Part shown: one piece after another, positions 1-8,150 of the stretch
Position numbering within the stretch: position 1 is the first letter of the stretch
How the letters are laid out: every line of letters starts with the position of its first letter
Source of the DNA: Shewanella subflava
GTDB taxonomy: Bacteria; Pseudomonadota; Gammaproteobacteria; Enterobacterales; Shewanellaceae
Direction: 5' to 3'
Assembly (NCBI RefSeq): GCF_025971955.1
Contig: NZ_JAPDMX010000002.1
Location: 62,001-126,000 of the forward strand
Length of the DNA: 64,000 nt
Program-made: the position numbers and the translations under genes
The notes under the pieces: model-generated
What the model saw: only the letters and a program-made list of their open reading frames with translations
What the model was told of the DNA's origin: nothing
Databases searched by the model: none

Positions 1-833
1 TCAAGTTCACGAGTCATATTTTTACGGATTTCAGCTTTAAGTGCGTCTAAGCCACCATCAGCAATACCGAATAATGAAGCGAATTCATCGTTCACTTCTG
101 GTAAGTTAGCCGCTTGAACTTCAGTTAACGTAATAACGAACTTAGCCGCTTTACCTTTTAAGTTTTCAGCATGGTAATCTTCAGGGAATGACACTTCGAT
201 TTCGAATTCTTCACCTGTTTTGTGACCTAAGATACCGGTTTCAAAACCAGGGATCATACGGTTGCTGCCTAATTGAAGTTCGAAGTCATCAGCTTTGCCG
301 CCATCAAACTCTTCACCGTCAACGCTGCCAACAAAGTTCATTTTGACTTTATCGCCATCAGCTGCTTCACGCTCAACTGGCGCGTAAGTAGCGTGTTGCT
401 TGCGTAAAGTTTCAATCATTGCATCAACATCAGCGTCATTGACTTCAGCTTTAGGTTGTTCAACAGTAATTGAATCTAATCCAGTTAGTGTCACTTCTGG
501 GTAAATTTCGAACGTTGCTACGAACTCAAAGTTCTCGCCTTCTACTTTACCTGGAGCAAAAACTGGTGCACCCGCTGGGTTTAATTTTTCAGCAACAATC
601 GCTTCAATGAAGTTGCGTTGCATGATTTCACCAGTTACGTCTTGACGAATAGCTGCGCCATAACGTTTTTCGATTACTGAAGCTGGTACTTTACCAGGAC
701 GGAAACCTGGAATACGTGCGCGTTTCGCTTCACGTAATAAGTTGTCTTTTACCACTTTTTCAATTTGTTCAGCAGGAACAGAAATGGTTAGGCGACGCTC
801 TAGGCCTTGAGTTGTTTCAACAGAAACTTGCAT
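1..833 (-). CDS. tig: Trigger factor, N-terminal part (runs off the window)
   Basis: Ribosome-associated chaperone with peptidyl-prolyl isomerase activity that binds nascent chains at the exit tunnel. The reverse-strand reading begins [20 protein letters not shown], the typical start of trigger factor, at the ATG complementary to 831-833, preceded by the purine-rich stretch GAGGT. About 277 codons are visible; the family is usually around 430 residues, so the C-terminal chaperone domain lies outside the window. The visible part covers the ribosome-binding domain and most of the FKBP-like domain (the region near 180-250 encodes the acidic FKBP-type segment). The gene order tig then clpP/clpX is common in gammaproteobacteria but cannot be checked here. 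Identification is firm; the only limit is truncation by the window edge. Confidence 0.93.
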   Translation of the reverse strand, partial: MQVSVETTQGLERRLTISVPAEQIEKVVKDNLLREAKRARIPGFRPGKVPASVIEKRYGAAIRQDVTGEIMQRNFIEAIVAEKLNPAGAPVFAPGKVEGENFEFVATFEIYPEVTLTGLDSITVEQPKAEVNDADVDAMIETLRKQHATYAPVEREAADGDKVKMNFVGSVDGEEFDGGKADDFELQLGSNRMIPGFETGILGHKTGEEFEIEVSFPEDYHAENLKGKAAKFVITLTEVQAANLPEVNDEFASLFGIADGGLDALKAEIRKNMTREL

Positions 834-1023
834 TGTTTTACCTCGAAATATGTCTAACGTCCTTTGTAATAGTCGATACCTCAACTATTAAGCATTCGTT
901 TCTTGAATAAGTATTCGTTTCTTGACCATGGATTTTGACTAGAAGACCCAGCACAGCGATTTAGTGATGCTGAAGACGCTGTTGGCACTAGTAGCTCATA
1001 ATTGGTATTTATCAAGACGCGAC

Positions 1024-1029
1024 ATTATA
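1024..1029 (-). promoter_or_regulatory. Candidate -10 box for tig
   Basis: The minus strand reads TATAAT here, a perfect sigma70 -10 hexamer, and would give a leader of roughly 180 nt before tig. No good -35 hexamer is seen at 17 bp, so this is tentative. Two copies of the 13-mer ATTCGTTTCTTGA lie in the presumed leader at 894-906 (one base off) and 913-925. Confidence 0.35.
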
Positions 1030-1080
1030 GCGAGCGTTTTTTGCATAGTCGAGCATCAATAGTGGGTTTTAAGACATAAA

Positions 1081-1103
1081 AAAAGCGACCTGAGGTCGCT
1101 TTT
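1081..1103 (-). terminator. Rho-independent terminator of the tRNA operon
   Basis: Perfect 11-bp inverted repeat (AAAAGCGACCT / AGGTCGCTTTT) with a 1-nt centre. On the minus strand the stem runs into a T tract (TTTTTTTATG). It lies downstream of tRNA-His and upstream of tig. Confidence 0.8.
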
Positions 1104-1108
1104 AATAC

Positions 1109-1171
1109 AATCGCACGAATAATGTGCGATTAATTCATCAAATTGATTTTTACTTATTCTAAATCAATTTG
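1109..1171. repeat. Two extra perfect hairpins in the tRNA 3' trailer
   Basis: Between tRNA-His and the terminator are two more perfect dyads: AATCGCAC / GTGCGATT (1109-1116 with 1124-1131) and CAAATTGATTT / AAATCAATTTG (1139-1149 with 1161-1171). With the terminator this makes three consecutive stems in about 90 nt. They may mark RNA-processing sites; that role is inference. Confidence 0.6.
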
Positions 1172-1177
1172 GAATAA

Positions 1178-1254
1178 TGGGGTGACTGATGGGGCTCGAA
1201 CCCACGACAACCGGAATCACAATCCGGGACTCTACCAACTGAGCTACAATCACC
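1178..1254 (-). tRNA. tRNA-His (GTG)
   Basis: The minus strand folds into a full cloverleaf with anticodon GTG in the loop TTGTGAT, TTCGAGC T-loop, AGCTCAGTTGGTAGAG D-arm and encoded CCA. The extra G-1 opposite C73, the identity element of tRNA-His, is present at position 1254. Second gene product after tRNA-Arg in the operon, 7 nt away. Confidence 0.96.
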
Positions 1255-1261
1255 ATTGAAA

Positions 1262-1338
1262 TGGTACGCCCGGCAGGATTCGAACCTGCGACCACCCGCT
1301 TAGAAGGCGGGTGCTCTATCCAACTGAGCTACGGGCGC
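1262..1338 (-). tRNA. tRNA-Arg (TCT)
   Basis: Cloverleaf on the minus strand with anticodon TCT in the loop CTTCTAA, D-arm AGCTCAGTTGGATAGAGC, T-loop TTCGAAT and encoded CCA. The acceptor stem GCGCCCG / CGGGCGT closes with a G-U pair at 1:72. It reads minor AGA/AGG arginine codons. Confidence 0.95.
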
Positions 1339-1427
1339 ATGGCACAGCATTTGCTGTATCCTGTCTGGCTTAACAAGCTATCTTGCTTGTTATATTATCC
1401 GCATAAATTTCATTTAAGCAAATAATC

Positions 1428-1617
1428 AAATCTGGTCGACTACGCTATTGTAAAAAAGCGAGGATTCGAACCTATGACCCCTGTTCATATAACCATTTAA
1501 GATTATTGCACACAAATCATTTAAATTTGGTCGGCCACGCTATTGTAAAAAAGCGAGTATTCGAACCTATGACCCCTGTTCATATAACCGTTTAAAATTA
1601 TTGCACACAAATCATTT
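1428..1617 (-). repeat. Two tandem 95-bp decayed tRNA-3'-half repeats
   Basis: Two copies (about 1428-1522 and 1523-1617) lie directly before tRNA-Pro. Both keep, on the minus strand, a T-arm-like block with TTCGAAT and a terminal CGACCA or CGGCCGACCA-like end. The TGG that is the complement of CCA falls at 1433, 1528 and then 1623 in the real tRNA-Pro, an exact 95-nt spacing. No intact acceptor or anticodon stem can be formed, so these are not functional tRNAs. They look like duplications of a tRNA 3' end that then diverged, inside the operon transcript between Pro and Arg. Confidence 0.75.
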
Positions 1618-1622
1618 AAATT

Positions 1623-1699
1623 TGGTCGGTGATAGAGGATTCGAACCTCTGACCCTCTCGTCCCAAACGAGATGCGCTACCGGGCTGCGCTAATCACCG
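1623..1699 (-). tRNA. tRNA-Pro (TGG)
   Basis: Cloverleaf on the minus strand starting CGGTGATTAGCGCAGCCC, anticodon TGG in the loop TTTGGGA, T-loop TTCGAAT, discriminator A and encoded CCA. First gene of the Pro-Arg-His operon, about 30 nt downstream of the predicted promoter. Confidence 0.96.
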
Positions 1700-1735
1700 A
1701 TGTCAACGTTCTATATAGTCTCAAGAACGGAGCGC

Positions 1736-1764
1736 ATCTTAACGAGTCACCTTGCGATCGTCAA
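1736..1764 (-). promoter_or_regulatory. Sigma70 promoter of the tRNA operon
   Basis: On the minus strand a TTGACG -35 box (1759-1764) is followed by a 17-bp spacer and a TAAGAT -10 box (1736-1741). The next bases GCGCTCC form a GC-rich discriminator, as is usual for stringently controlled stable-RNA promoters. Confidence 0.8.
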
Positions 1765-1953
1765 CGATTTTTTTTAGCTAATTATCTGTATGTTGCTTTA
1801 AGCAGCAAAAAGGTGATTAGCATCATAGCGCGAATAGTTTATTCACCGTATTTTCCTAGTGAAGCAAATGACACACTTTCAAACGCCTGTTAGAATACAG
1901 CCCGATTAACTTCATCAATCTATACCGCGTCACTCTAAGGAACCTCTACAGCC

Positions 1954-2808
1954 ATGACTGCTCAAATTATTGACGGTAAAGCCATTGCGCAATCTATTCG
2001 CAGTACCCTTAAACAAAAAGTTAACGCCCGTAAAGAGGCTGGACTTCGTGTACCTGGACTGGCGGTTATTTTAGTCGGCTGTGATGCAGCGTCTCAAGTC
2101 TACGTTGGCAGCAAACGCAAGGCTTGCGAAGAAGTCGGATTTCAATCGCAATCTTTTGACCTTGATGTATCAACAACTGAAGCTGAATTATTGGCATTAA
2201 TTGATAAATGTAATGAAGATCCGGCTATCGATGGTATTTTAGTGCAGTTACCTTTACCTGCCCATATTGATGACTCTAAAGTTATCGAACATATTCGTCC
2301 TGATAAAGATGTTGATGGATTTCACCCTTATAACGTGGGTCGCCTAGCACAACGTATTCCGGTATTACGCTCTTGCACGCCTATGGGGATTATGACGTTA
2401 ATAAAATCCACTGGAATTGATACCTATGGCTTAGATGCCACGGTTGTTGGTGCGTCTAATATTGTTGGCCGACCGATGACATTAGAATTGTTATTAGCGG
2501 GATGTACCACTACGACTTGCCATCGCTTTACTAAAAACCTTGAGCAAAAAGTACGTCAAGCCGATCTTGTGGTGGTTGCGGTCGGTAAGCCAGGATTTAT
2601 CCCTGGAGAATGGATCAAGCCAGGTGCAATAGTCATCGATGTTGGCATTAACCGTTTAGACGACGGTAGTTTAGTCGGTGATGTTCAGTATGACGTTGCT
2701 GCACAAAATGCAGCCCATATCACGCCAGTTCCTGGTGGCGTTGGTCCAATGACGATTGCCAGTTTGCTTGAAAATACCCTTTATGCTTGTGAGCAATACC
2801 ATAGCTAA
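1954..2808 (+). CDS. folD: Bifunctional methylenetetrahydrofolate dehydrogenase / cyclohydrolase
   Basis: Cytoplasmic one-carbon enzyme converting 5,10-methylene-THF to 5,10-methenyl-THF (NADP-dependent) and on to 10-formyl-THF. The 284-residue length equals the usual bacterial FolD. Visible signatures are the [13 protein letters not shown] segment with the catalytic Lys, [17 protein letters not shown], the Rossmann loop [12 protein letters not shown], and the C-terminal [11 protein letters not shown]. The ATG is preceded by AAGGAACC. The gene stands alone between the tRNA operon and a convergent two-component operon, with a shared terminator just downstream. Confidence 0.97.
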   Translation: MTAQIIDGKAIAQSIRSTLKQKVNARKEAGLRVPGLAVILVGCDAASQVYVGSKRKACEEVGFQSQSFDLDVSTTEAELLALIDKCNEDPAIDGILVQLPLPAHIDDSKVIEHIRPDKDVDGFHPYNVGRLAQRIPVLRSCTPMGIMTLIKSTGIDTYGLDATVVGASNIVGRPMTLELLLAGCTTTTCHRFTKNLEQKVRQADLVVVAVGKPGFIPGEWIKPGAIVIDVGINRLDDGSLVGDVQYDVAAQNAAHITPVPGGVGPMTIASLLENTLYACEQYHS

Positions 2809-2857
2809 AAAGTCTAAAACCTTAAGGCTGATTAACAAGTTTAATAAGCATTTATGT

Positions 2858-2885
2858 AAAAAGCCTGCTCAATTGCAGGCTTTTT
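2858..2885. terminator. Bidirectional terminator between folD and the response-regulator gene
   Basis: 11-bp perfect stem (AAAAAGCCTGC / GCAGGCTTTTT) with a 6-nt loop. T tracts on both strands fit its position between convergent genes. Confidence 0.9.
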
Positions 2886-2893
2886 AATTACTG

Positions 2894-4357
2894 TTAATCC
2901 TTGACTAAGGCGTGTTCCATTTCATCCCAGGATTGTTTCTTACGATAAATCGTCGATGGACTGATATCCAACATTGCCGCTGCTTTAGGAATATTTCCTT
3001 CACATAAATCAATCGCACTTTCTATTGTACGCTTTTCTGTTTTCCACAAGGGTTCAATATTCTGCTCTGTTGCGATATTTTTATCATGAACAATAACCTC
3101 AGCGGTGTCATGTGCTGGTGTTGATAATAAGCTATTTTGTTCCATCATCTGCGGGGTTGAGGATACAGGGGCCGCTGTGGCTTTGCCATCATTGACAATA
3201 CGGGCAGGCAACATGGTGATATCAACTTCGGCTGCATCATTGAGGACCACGATTTGACGGATCACATTTTGCAGCTGTCTTACATTGCCAGGCCAATGAT
3301 ATTCACTCAGTACCTTTTGTGCTGCGTAATTAAATCCTTTAAACGGTTTGCCTTCTTCTTTGGCATATTGACCAAGTAGTTTATTGGCGATTAACAAAAT
3401 ATCTTTGCCACGTTGGTTTAACGGTGGCAATTCAATCGGAATAACATGCAGACGATAATACAAATCCTCCCTGAATAAACCATCTTGTACCTGCTGCCAA
3501 GGATCTTTATTGGTGGCACTCACAAACCTCACATCCACCTTTTCATCTTTAGTGCCTCCTACACGGCGAAATACTCCCGTTTGAATAAAGCGTAATAATT
3601 TACTTTGCAGTTCTAAATCCATTTCGCAAATTTCATCTAAAAACAATGTACCACCATCTGCCTGAGTGGCTGCGCCATCGCGCTGACTCACTGCGCCAGT
3701 AAATGCCCCTTTGGTATGACCAAAGATTTGGCTTTCAATCAAATCTTTTGGAATTGAGGCACAATTTAAAGCTATGAATGCATTATTTTTGCGATTACCT
3801 GCATTATGGATAGCCTGTGCACAAACCTCTTTTCCTGTACCACTTTCACCAAATATAAATACAGATGCTTTACTGTTGGCGACACAATCAATGGTTTTGT
3901 AAACGGTTTGCATTGCCAATGATTCGCCAATAAAGCCTTGATAATTAGCTTTGGGTAAGCTGTTTTCGTATTGTGAGACTAACTTTACCAGCTGACGTTG
4001 CTTCATCGCATTACGCACAGTAATAGCTAAACGCTTACTGTCAAAAGGCTTAACCAAAAAATCAAATGCGCCAGCACGCATGGCATCTACGGCAATATCA
4101 ATCGTGCCATGGGCCGTTATCATAATCACTGTCATTTCTGGGTGGCTTTGTTGAACTTGCAACAGAATATCCATACCCGACATATCAGGCAATTTGATAT
4201 CTAGAATGAGTAAATCAGGCGGTTGACGGTCAATTTCTTTTATTGCATCTGCGCCAAACTGTACCAAAGTGACATCAGCACCTTCACTGCACAAGTATTC
4301 TGTATATAGCGCACCAAGCGACATACTGTCTTCAACTAAAATGACTCGAAATCCCAT
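2894..4357 (-). CDS. Sigma54-activating response regulator, LuxO/SypG-like
   Basis: NtrC-class regulator of 487 residues. An N-terminal receiver has the acidic pocket VED (E9-D10) and phospho-acceptor D53 in LILDIKLPD. The central AAA+ domain has Walker A GESGTGKE (about 170-177), the sigma54-contact loop GAFTGA (217-222), Walker B LFLDEI and the R-finger region. A Fis-type helix-turn-helix lies near 450-475 (AAAMLDISPSTIYRKK). The phrase DEICEMDLELQSKLLRFIQT and the following WPGNVRQLQNV segment are very close to Vibrio LuxO. ATG with RBS AAGGAATA. It lies 30 bp downstream of the hybrid kinase, so the two form an operon. LuxO-type operators and sigma54 promoters stand before four units of the adjacent polysaccharide locus, making it the likely activator. 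Family certain; orthology to LuxO versus SypG is not resolved. Confidence 0.9.
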   Translation of the reverse strand: MGFRVILVEDSMSLGALYTEYLCSEGADVTLVQFGADAIKEIDRQPPDLLILDIKLPDMSGMDILLQVQQSHPEMTVIMITAHGTIDIAVDAMRAGAFDFLVKPFDSKRLAITVRNAMKQRQLVKLVSQYENSLPKANYQGFIGESLAMQTVYKTIDCVANSKASVFIFGESGTGKEVCAQAIHNAGNRKNNAFIALNCASIPKDLIESQIFGHTKGAFTGAVSQRDGAATQADGGTLFLDEICEMDLELQSKLLRFIQTGVFRRVGGTKDEKVDVRFVSATNKDPWQQVQDGLFREDLYYRLHVIPIELPPLNQRGKDILLIANKLLGQYAKEEGKPFKGFNYAAQKVLSEYHWPGNVRQLQNVIRQIVVLNDAAEVDITMLPARIVNDGKATAAPVSSTPQMMEQNSLLSTPAHDTAEVIVHDKNIATEQNIEPLWKTEKRTIESAIDLCEGNIPKAAAMLDISPSTIYRKKQSWDEMEHALVKD

Positions 4358-4387
4358 AATATTCCTTTGTGTAATTAAGGTTTATTT

Positions 4388-7300
4388 TTATTTGTTCGAT
4401 AAATAAGCGTGTTTAAGTGCATTGATACTTTGCTCTGCAATATTGAGTGTATCCTCAACAAGTGGCGCTATTGGCTGCTGTTTATTTCTGGCTGCGGCTT
4501 CTAAAACTTTGGCTGCAGCATACAATTTTGCGGCACCAAAACTGCCTGAACTACTTTTCAAGGTATGCGCTTCATCTTCTACTTTATCCAGTTCATCCAC
4601 CAAACTGATTTGACGCAAAGTATCAATACGCATCTGTGTTTCTTTGCAAAAAACAGCCAACATTTTATGTAAACTTGGCTCACCAATAACATCAAGTAAA
4701 CTGCCGATCACATTAAGGTCAAGTAAAGGGGTATTATCAAAGGATGAATTCTCGATTTGATCAATTCTACTGCTTGCAAGTGGTTGGGCTGTTTCTGTTT
4801 CTACAATTGGGTCAATCTCAATATTATTATCGGGTGTAAGTTGCATTGAATGGTTTAAATCTGCGCTTACTTTAACAGATACTTGCTCCAATTTGGCTTT
4901 GTTTAACCACTTGGCCACACTCTGAATAAGCATTTTGCCATTCACAGGCTTACCAATAAAATCGAGCATGCCTACTTGAGTACAGGCTTCTAACTCTTCT
5001 TTAAATACGTTAGCCGTCATCGCTAAAATAATTTGTTGCGGCTTACGCTGTAAAATTTTACTGCAAGCTTCTAATCCATCCATTTCAGGCATGCGAATGT
5101 CCATTAAAATAATGTCATAATCATTCTCAAGCGCCATTTCAACGGCTTCGACACCATTATTCGCATAATCTAAAAGTGCGCCATATTTAGCCAGCATAGT
5201 GCCTGCAACCATTTGATTTGCCGGACTATCTTCGGCCAACAAAATCTTGCTGTCAGGCGGGAAAGTCGGATTATCTTCCTGCTCAATTTCAATATGGTTT
5301 TCTTGGGTTGCACCACTGATTAAATTCAGCAGCATTGCTCGGCTTAAGGGCTTATTGACAACTTGCTCAATTCCCATGTCGCTTAAAAATTGTGAAACTT
5401 GCGTATCAACCCCAGTGCTCATTACGGCTAATATCCCATGGGGGAATAAGAAGTCCTGATTTAATACTTTGAGTAACTTGGCATCAACTGACATCATGCA
5501 AGAATCATCAAGTAAAATAAGATCAAATCTGCCCCGGACATTCGAAAGCTTATAAATTTCGGTCACATCATGGATATAAATGGTTTCAACACCATATTGT
5601 ATATACTGCTTTTTAACTAACTTACACAGCTGCTTATTGGGATGGATAACTAGTACCCTAGAATGTTCAGGCAATCGCACGTAATGACTATTGCTTTCGG
5701 TACTTTCATCTAAAGTAACCAAGACATTAAATCGGCTTCCTTTGCCTAACTCACTTTCAACCGATATGCTGCCGTCCATCATTCGAACTAATTCGGCACA
5801 AATAGCCAAACCTAGACCTGTGCCTTTGTAGTTGGTTGTATGGGTATCATGGACCTGTGAAAACTCAGCAAATAACTTGGCTTGGGCTTCTTGACTAATG
5901 CCTATGCCTTGATCTGTGATGGCACAGCATAATTCAATTCTAGATTGGTGATTATTAGGTATCCATACTTCAACCGTAATACAACCAGAGCTAGAAAATT
6001 TAATCGCATTATCCACTAAATTATGAATAACTTGCCGTAGCCTTTGTGGGTCACCCACCAATGTTTGTGGCACATTTCGATTAATAAAACTGGCAAGATG
6101 AACGCCTTTTTCTAGCGCTTTACTTGCCAAAATCTGTAGTACTTGAGCGACTAATTTGTCAGGCTCAAATTCGCGTGACTCCAATACCATCTGTCCAGCT
6201 TCAATTTTCGAAAAATCGAGAATATCGTTAATGGTATTCAATAGTGCATCGCCCGCCTCTTTAGCCGTAGTGGCGTATATGCGTTGCTCTTTTTGTAAAG
6301 TGGAACCCAGTAATAACTCAACACTGCCTAGTACTGCGTTTAATGGCGAACGGATTTCATGGCTCATGGTTGCCAAAAAGCGTGATTTAGCTTTACTGCC
6401 GGCTTCGGCTTGCTCTTTAGCCAAGCGTAATTCTTCTTCCTTGGATTTCTGCTCTGAAATATTACGCACAAATGCAGTGAATAAGATGTCATCGCCTAGC
6501 TGGATAGGAATAACCCTTAGCTCAATTGGAAACTCATCGCCTGCCTTATTGTGTGCAGGAACCTCAACACGTTTGTGCAGCACCGCCCCCTGCGCCGTTT
6601 TTCGATAATGCTCCATACCTTTTTTATGGGCTTGTTGAAATGCCTGTGGAATAATTAAATCTTCTAAATGCTTCCCCATAACTTCATCACGACTAAAGCC
6701 AAATAATTTTACAGCTGCGGTATTAAACTCTTGAACACGGCCGGTAATATCAATGGTAATCAGAGCATCCTGACTAGCTTCTAAGGTGGCAAGTAAGATT
6801 GATTGAGTTCTTGCTGCAGCCTCCTGATTTTGCTTGATAGCAGTAAGATCTTTTAATAAACCGAGAAAGAGTATTTCATCATCAATAACCATTTTAGAAA
6901 TCGACAGTTCGATGGGAAATTGATGCCCCTCTTTGTGCTGGGCTTTCAGTTCTCGGCCAGTGCCGATAATTCTCGGTTTACCACCTTCTAAATAACGTTT
7001 CATGTAACCATCATGCATATGACGCTCGTGCATCGGCATTAACTTAGCAACGTTCTGACCAATCAATTCATCCTTACTGTAACCAAATAATCTGATAACA
7101 GACTGGTTTACTTCGGTAATCACGCCATTCACATCGATAATAACAAAGCCATCTGCCGCCGATTCTAAAATTGTATTAAGCCGAATATTCGCGCCAGTTA
7201 ATGCATTGGTTCGTGCATCAATATTGAGCACCATCTGGTTAAATGCGACAGCGGTTTGGGCAATTTCATCATCCCCCGAAACCGGTATTTGCACGCCTTT

Positions 7301-7879
7301 TTGACCATTTAATATTAATTTAGAGGCCTTTTGTAACTGAGATAAATTTCGCGTTAAGTAAACACCCAGTAACCAAGAAAATAACGCCACCAGCAACATT
7401 TCAAGGCCTGCGATGGAGAAAAATCGGGTAGAAGCTTGAATAAGCAATTGGTCGAAACTTGAGCGATCAAAGCCCATCTCAATCATACCAATGTCATTAC
7501 TATCAAGGCTCAAAGGAATAGAAATATTGAAAGTATGATCGTGATCAGTGGCATTCAATGGTCGAGCAAAATTCCATTTTGGAATTCCAGCCTCTTTATG
7601 CATCGAAACAATCAAATCCTGTTTATGGTAAATGTATAAGTAATCAATTTCTTGCTGGAGGCTAAGTTCTTTGGCTAAATCGGTAAGTTTAGATTTATTT
7701 AACTCAATGAGTGCCTCTTTGGCCGCCACTGAAAACAAACTTGCGGTAAGCTGAGCTCGCTTCTCGATTTCAGCCTGATTCGACTCCTTAAGATAACTGA
7801 CACTGGTATAAACCAGTAAAAGCAGCAGCACGCCTTCAATTAATGCAATGCCTAAAATTGTTTTTAATCTAAAAGACAA
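4388..7879 (-). CDS. Membrane hybrid histidine kinase (HAMP-PAS-PAS-HisKA-REC-REC-HPt)
   Basis: Sensor kinase of 1163 residues. Order: TM1 about 9-29, periplasmic sensor 30-150, TM2 about 153-175, HAMP to about 225, two PAS domains (235-350, 360-480), HisKA with H507 in SHEIRSPL, HATPase (N box NLVDNAIKF, DQGIGIS, GTGLGLAI). A first receiver (about 740-855) lacks the normal acidic pair and looks degenerate. A second, intact receiver has D927 in ILMDIRMP, and a C-terminal HPt domain has H1105 in DEAHTLKSS. This is a complete phosphorelay in one chain, expected to pass phosphate to the downstream LuxO-like regulator. The start is a TTG preceded by GGGAGCAGGAAT; no ATG fits better. Divergent from the PP2C gene. 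The sensed signal is unknown. Confidence 0.9.
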   Translation of the reverse strand: MSFRLKTILGIALIEGVLLLLLVYTSVSYLKESNQAEIEKRAQLTASLFSVAAKEALIELNKSKLTDLAKELSLQQEIDYLYIYHKQDLIVSMHKEAGIPKWNFARPLNATDHDHTFNISIPLSLDSNDIGMIEMGFDRSSFDQLLIQASTRFFSIAGLEMLLVALFSWLLGVYLTRNLSQLQKASKLILNGQKGVQIPVSGDDEIAQTAVAFNQMVLNIDARTNALTGANIRLNTILESAADGFVIIDVNGVITEVNQSVIRLFGYSKDELIGQNVAKLMPMHERHMHDGYMKRYLEGGKPRIIGTGRELKAQHKEGHQFPIELSISKMVIDDEILFLGLLKDLTAIKQNQEAAARTQSILLATLEASQDALITIDITGRVQEFNTAAVKLFGFSRDEVMGKHLEDLIIPQAFQQAHKKGMEHYRKTAQGAVLHKRVEVPAHNKAGDEFPIELRVIPIQLGDDILFTAFVRNISEQKSKEEELRLAKEQAEAGSKAKSRFLATMSHEIRSPLNAVLGSVELLLGSTLQKEQRIYATTAKEAGDALLNTINDILDFSKIEAGQMVLESREFEPDKLVAQVLQILASKALEKGVHLASFINRNVPQTLVGDPQRLRQVIHNLVDNAIKFSSSGCITVEVWIPNNHQSRIELCCAITDQGIGISQEAQAKLFAEFSQVHDTHTTNYKGTGLGLAICAELVRMMDGSISVESELGKGSRFNVLVTLDESTESNSHYVRLPEHSRVLVIHPNKQLCKLVKKQYIQYGVETIYIHDVTEIYKLSNVRGRFDLILLDDSCMMSVDAKLLKVLNQDFLFPHGILAVMSTGVDTQVSQFLSDMGIEQVVNKPLSRAMLLNLISGATQENHIEIEQEDNPTFPPDSKILLAEDSPANQMVAGTMLAKYGALLDYANNGVEAVEMALENDYDIILMDIRMPEMDGLEACSKILQRKPQQIILAMTANVFKEELEACTQVGMLDFIGKPVNGKMLIQSVAKWLNKAKLEQVSVKVSADLNHSMQLTPDNNIEIDPIVETETAQPLASSRIDQIENSSFDNTPLLDLNVIGSLLDVIGEPSLHKMLAVFCKETQMRIDTLRQISLVDELDKVEDEAHTLKSSSGSFGAAKLYAAAKVLEAAARNKQQPIAPLVEDTLNIAEQSINALKHAYLSNK

Positions 7880-7952
7880 ATTCCTGCTCCCTTTATTTCT
7901 TGTCCATTAAAGCGTTTAATTTTTCATCACATAATCACTATGGATGACGTCT

Positions 7953-7965
7953 TTGCATTTTGCAA
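7953..7965. promoter_or_regulatory. LuxO-type operator / sigma54 enhancer, site 1
   Basis: TTGCA-TTT-TGCAA, an exact match to the LuxO operator pattern TTGCA-N3-TGCAA with an all-A/T centre. It lies 97 bp upstream of the sigma54 promoter at 8050, in the divergent region between the hybrid kinase and the PP2C gene, so it could also affect the kinase operon. Confidence 0.75.
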
Positions 7966-8049
7966 TGAGCACGATGCAATTTGAGAATTAATCGCTCACC
8001 TATTTTCACCTTAAAACATAAAACCATGTTTAATATAAACATTTAATTA

Positions 8050-8065
8050 TGGAACGACTATTGCT
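8050..8065 (+). promoter_or_regulatory. Sigma54 (-24/-12) promoter P1 of the partner-switch genes
   Basis: TGGAACGACTATTGCT matches the sigma54 consensus, with GG at 8051-8052 and GC at 8063-8064 exactly 12 bp apart. Transcription would start near 8076, about 75 nt before the REC-PP2C ATG. Confidence 0.75.
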
Positions 8066-8150
8066 TTACCCATTGAACTATAAACACGGAATGGTTTATT
8101 TGCTGTTGCACAATCATTGATTGCAGGCATAACTGAAAACTGGAGTCCCC

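Noticed and set aside
1428..1617. Two possible extra tRNA genes
   Set aside because: Only the T-arm and CCA-like end remain; acceptor, D and anticodon stems cannot be formed.
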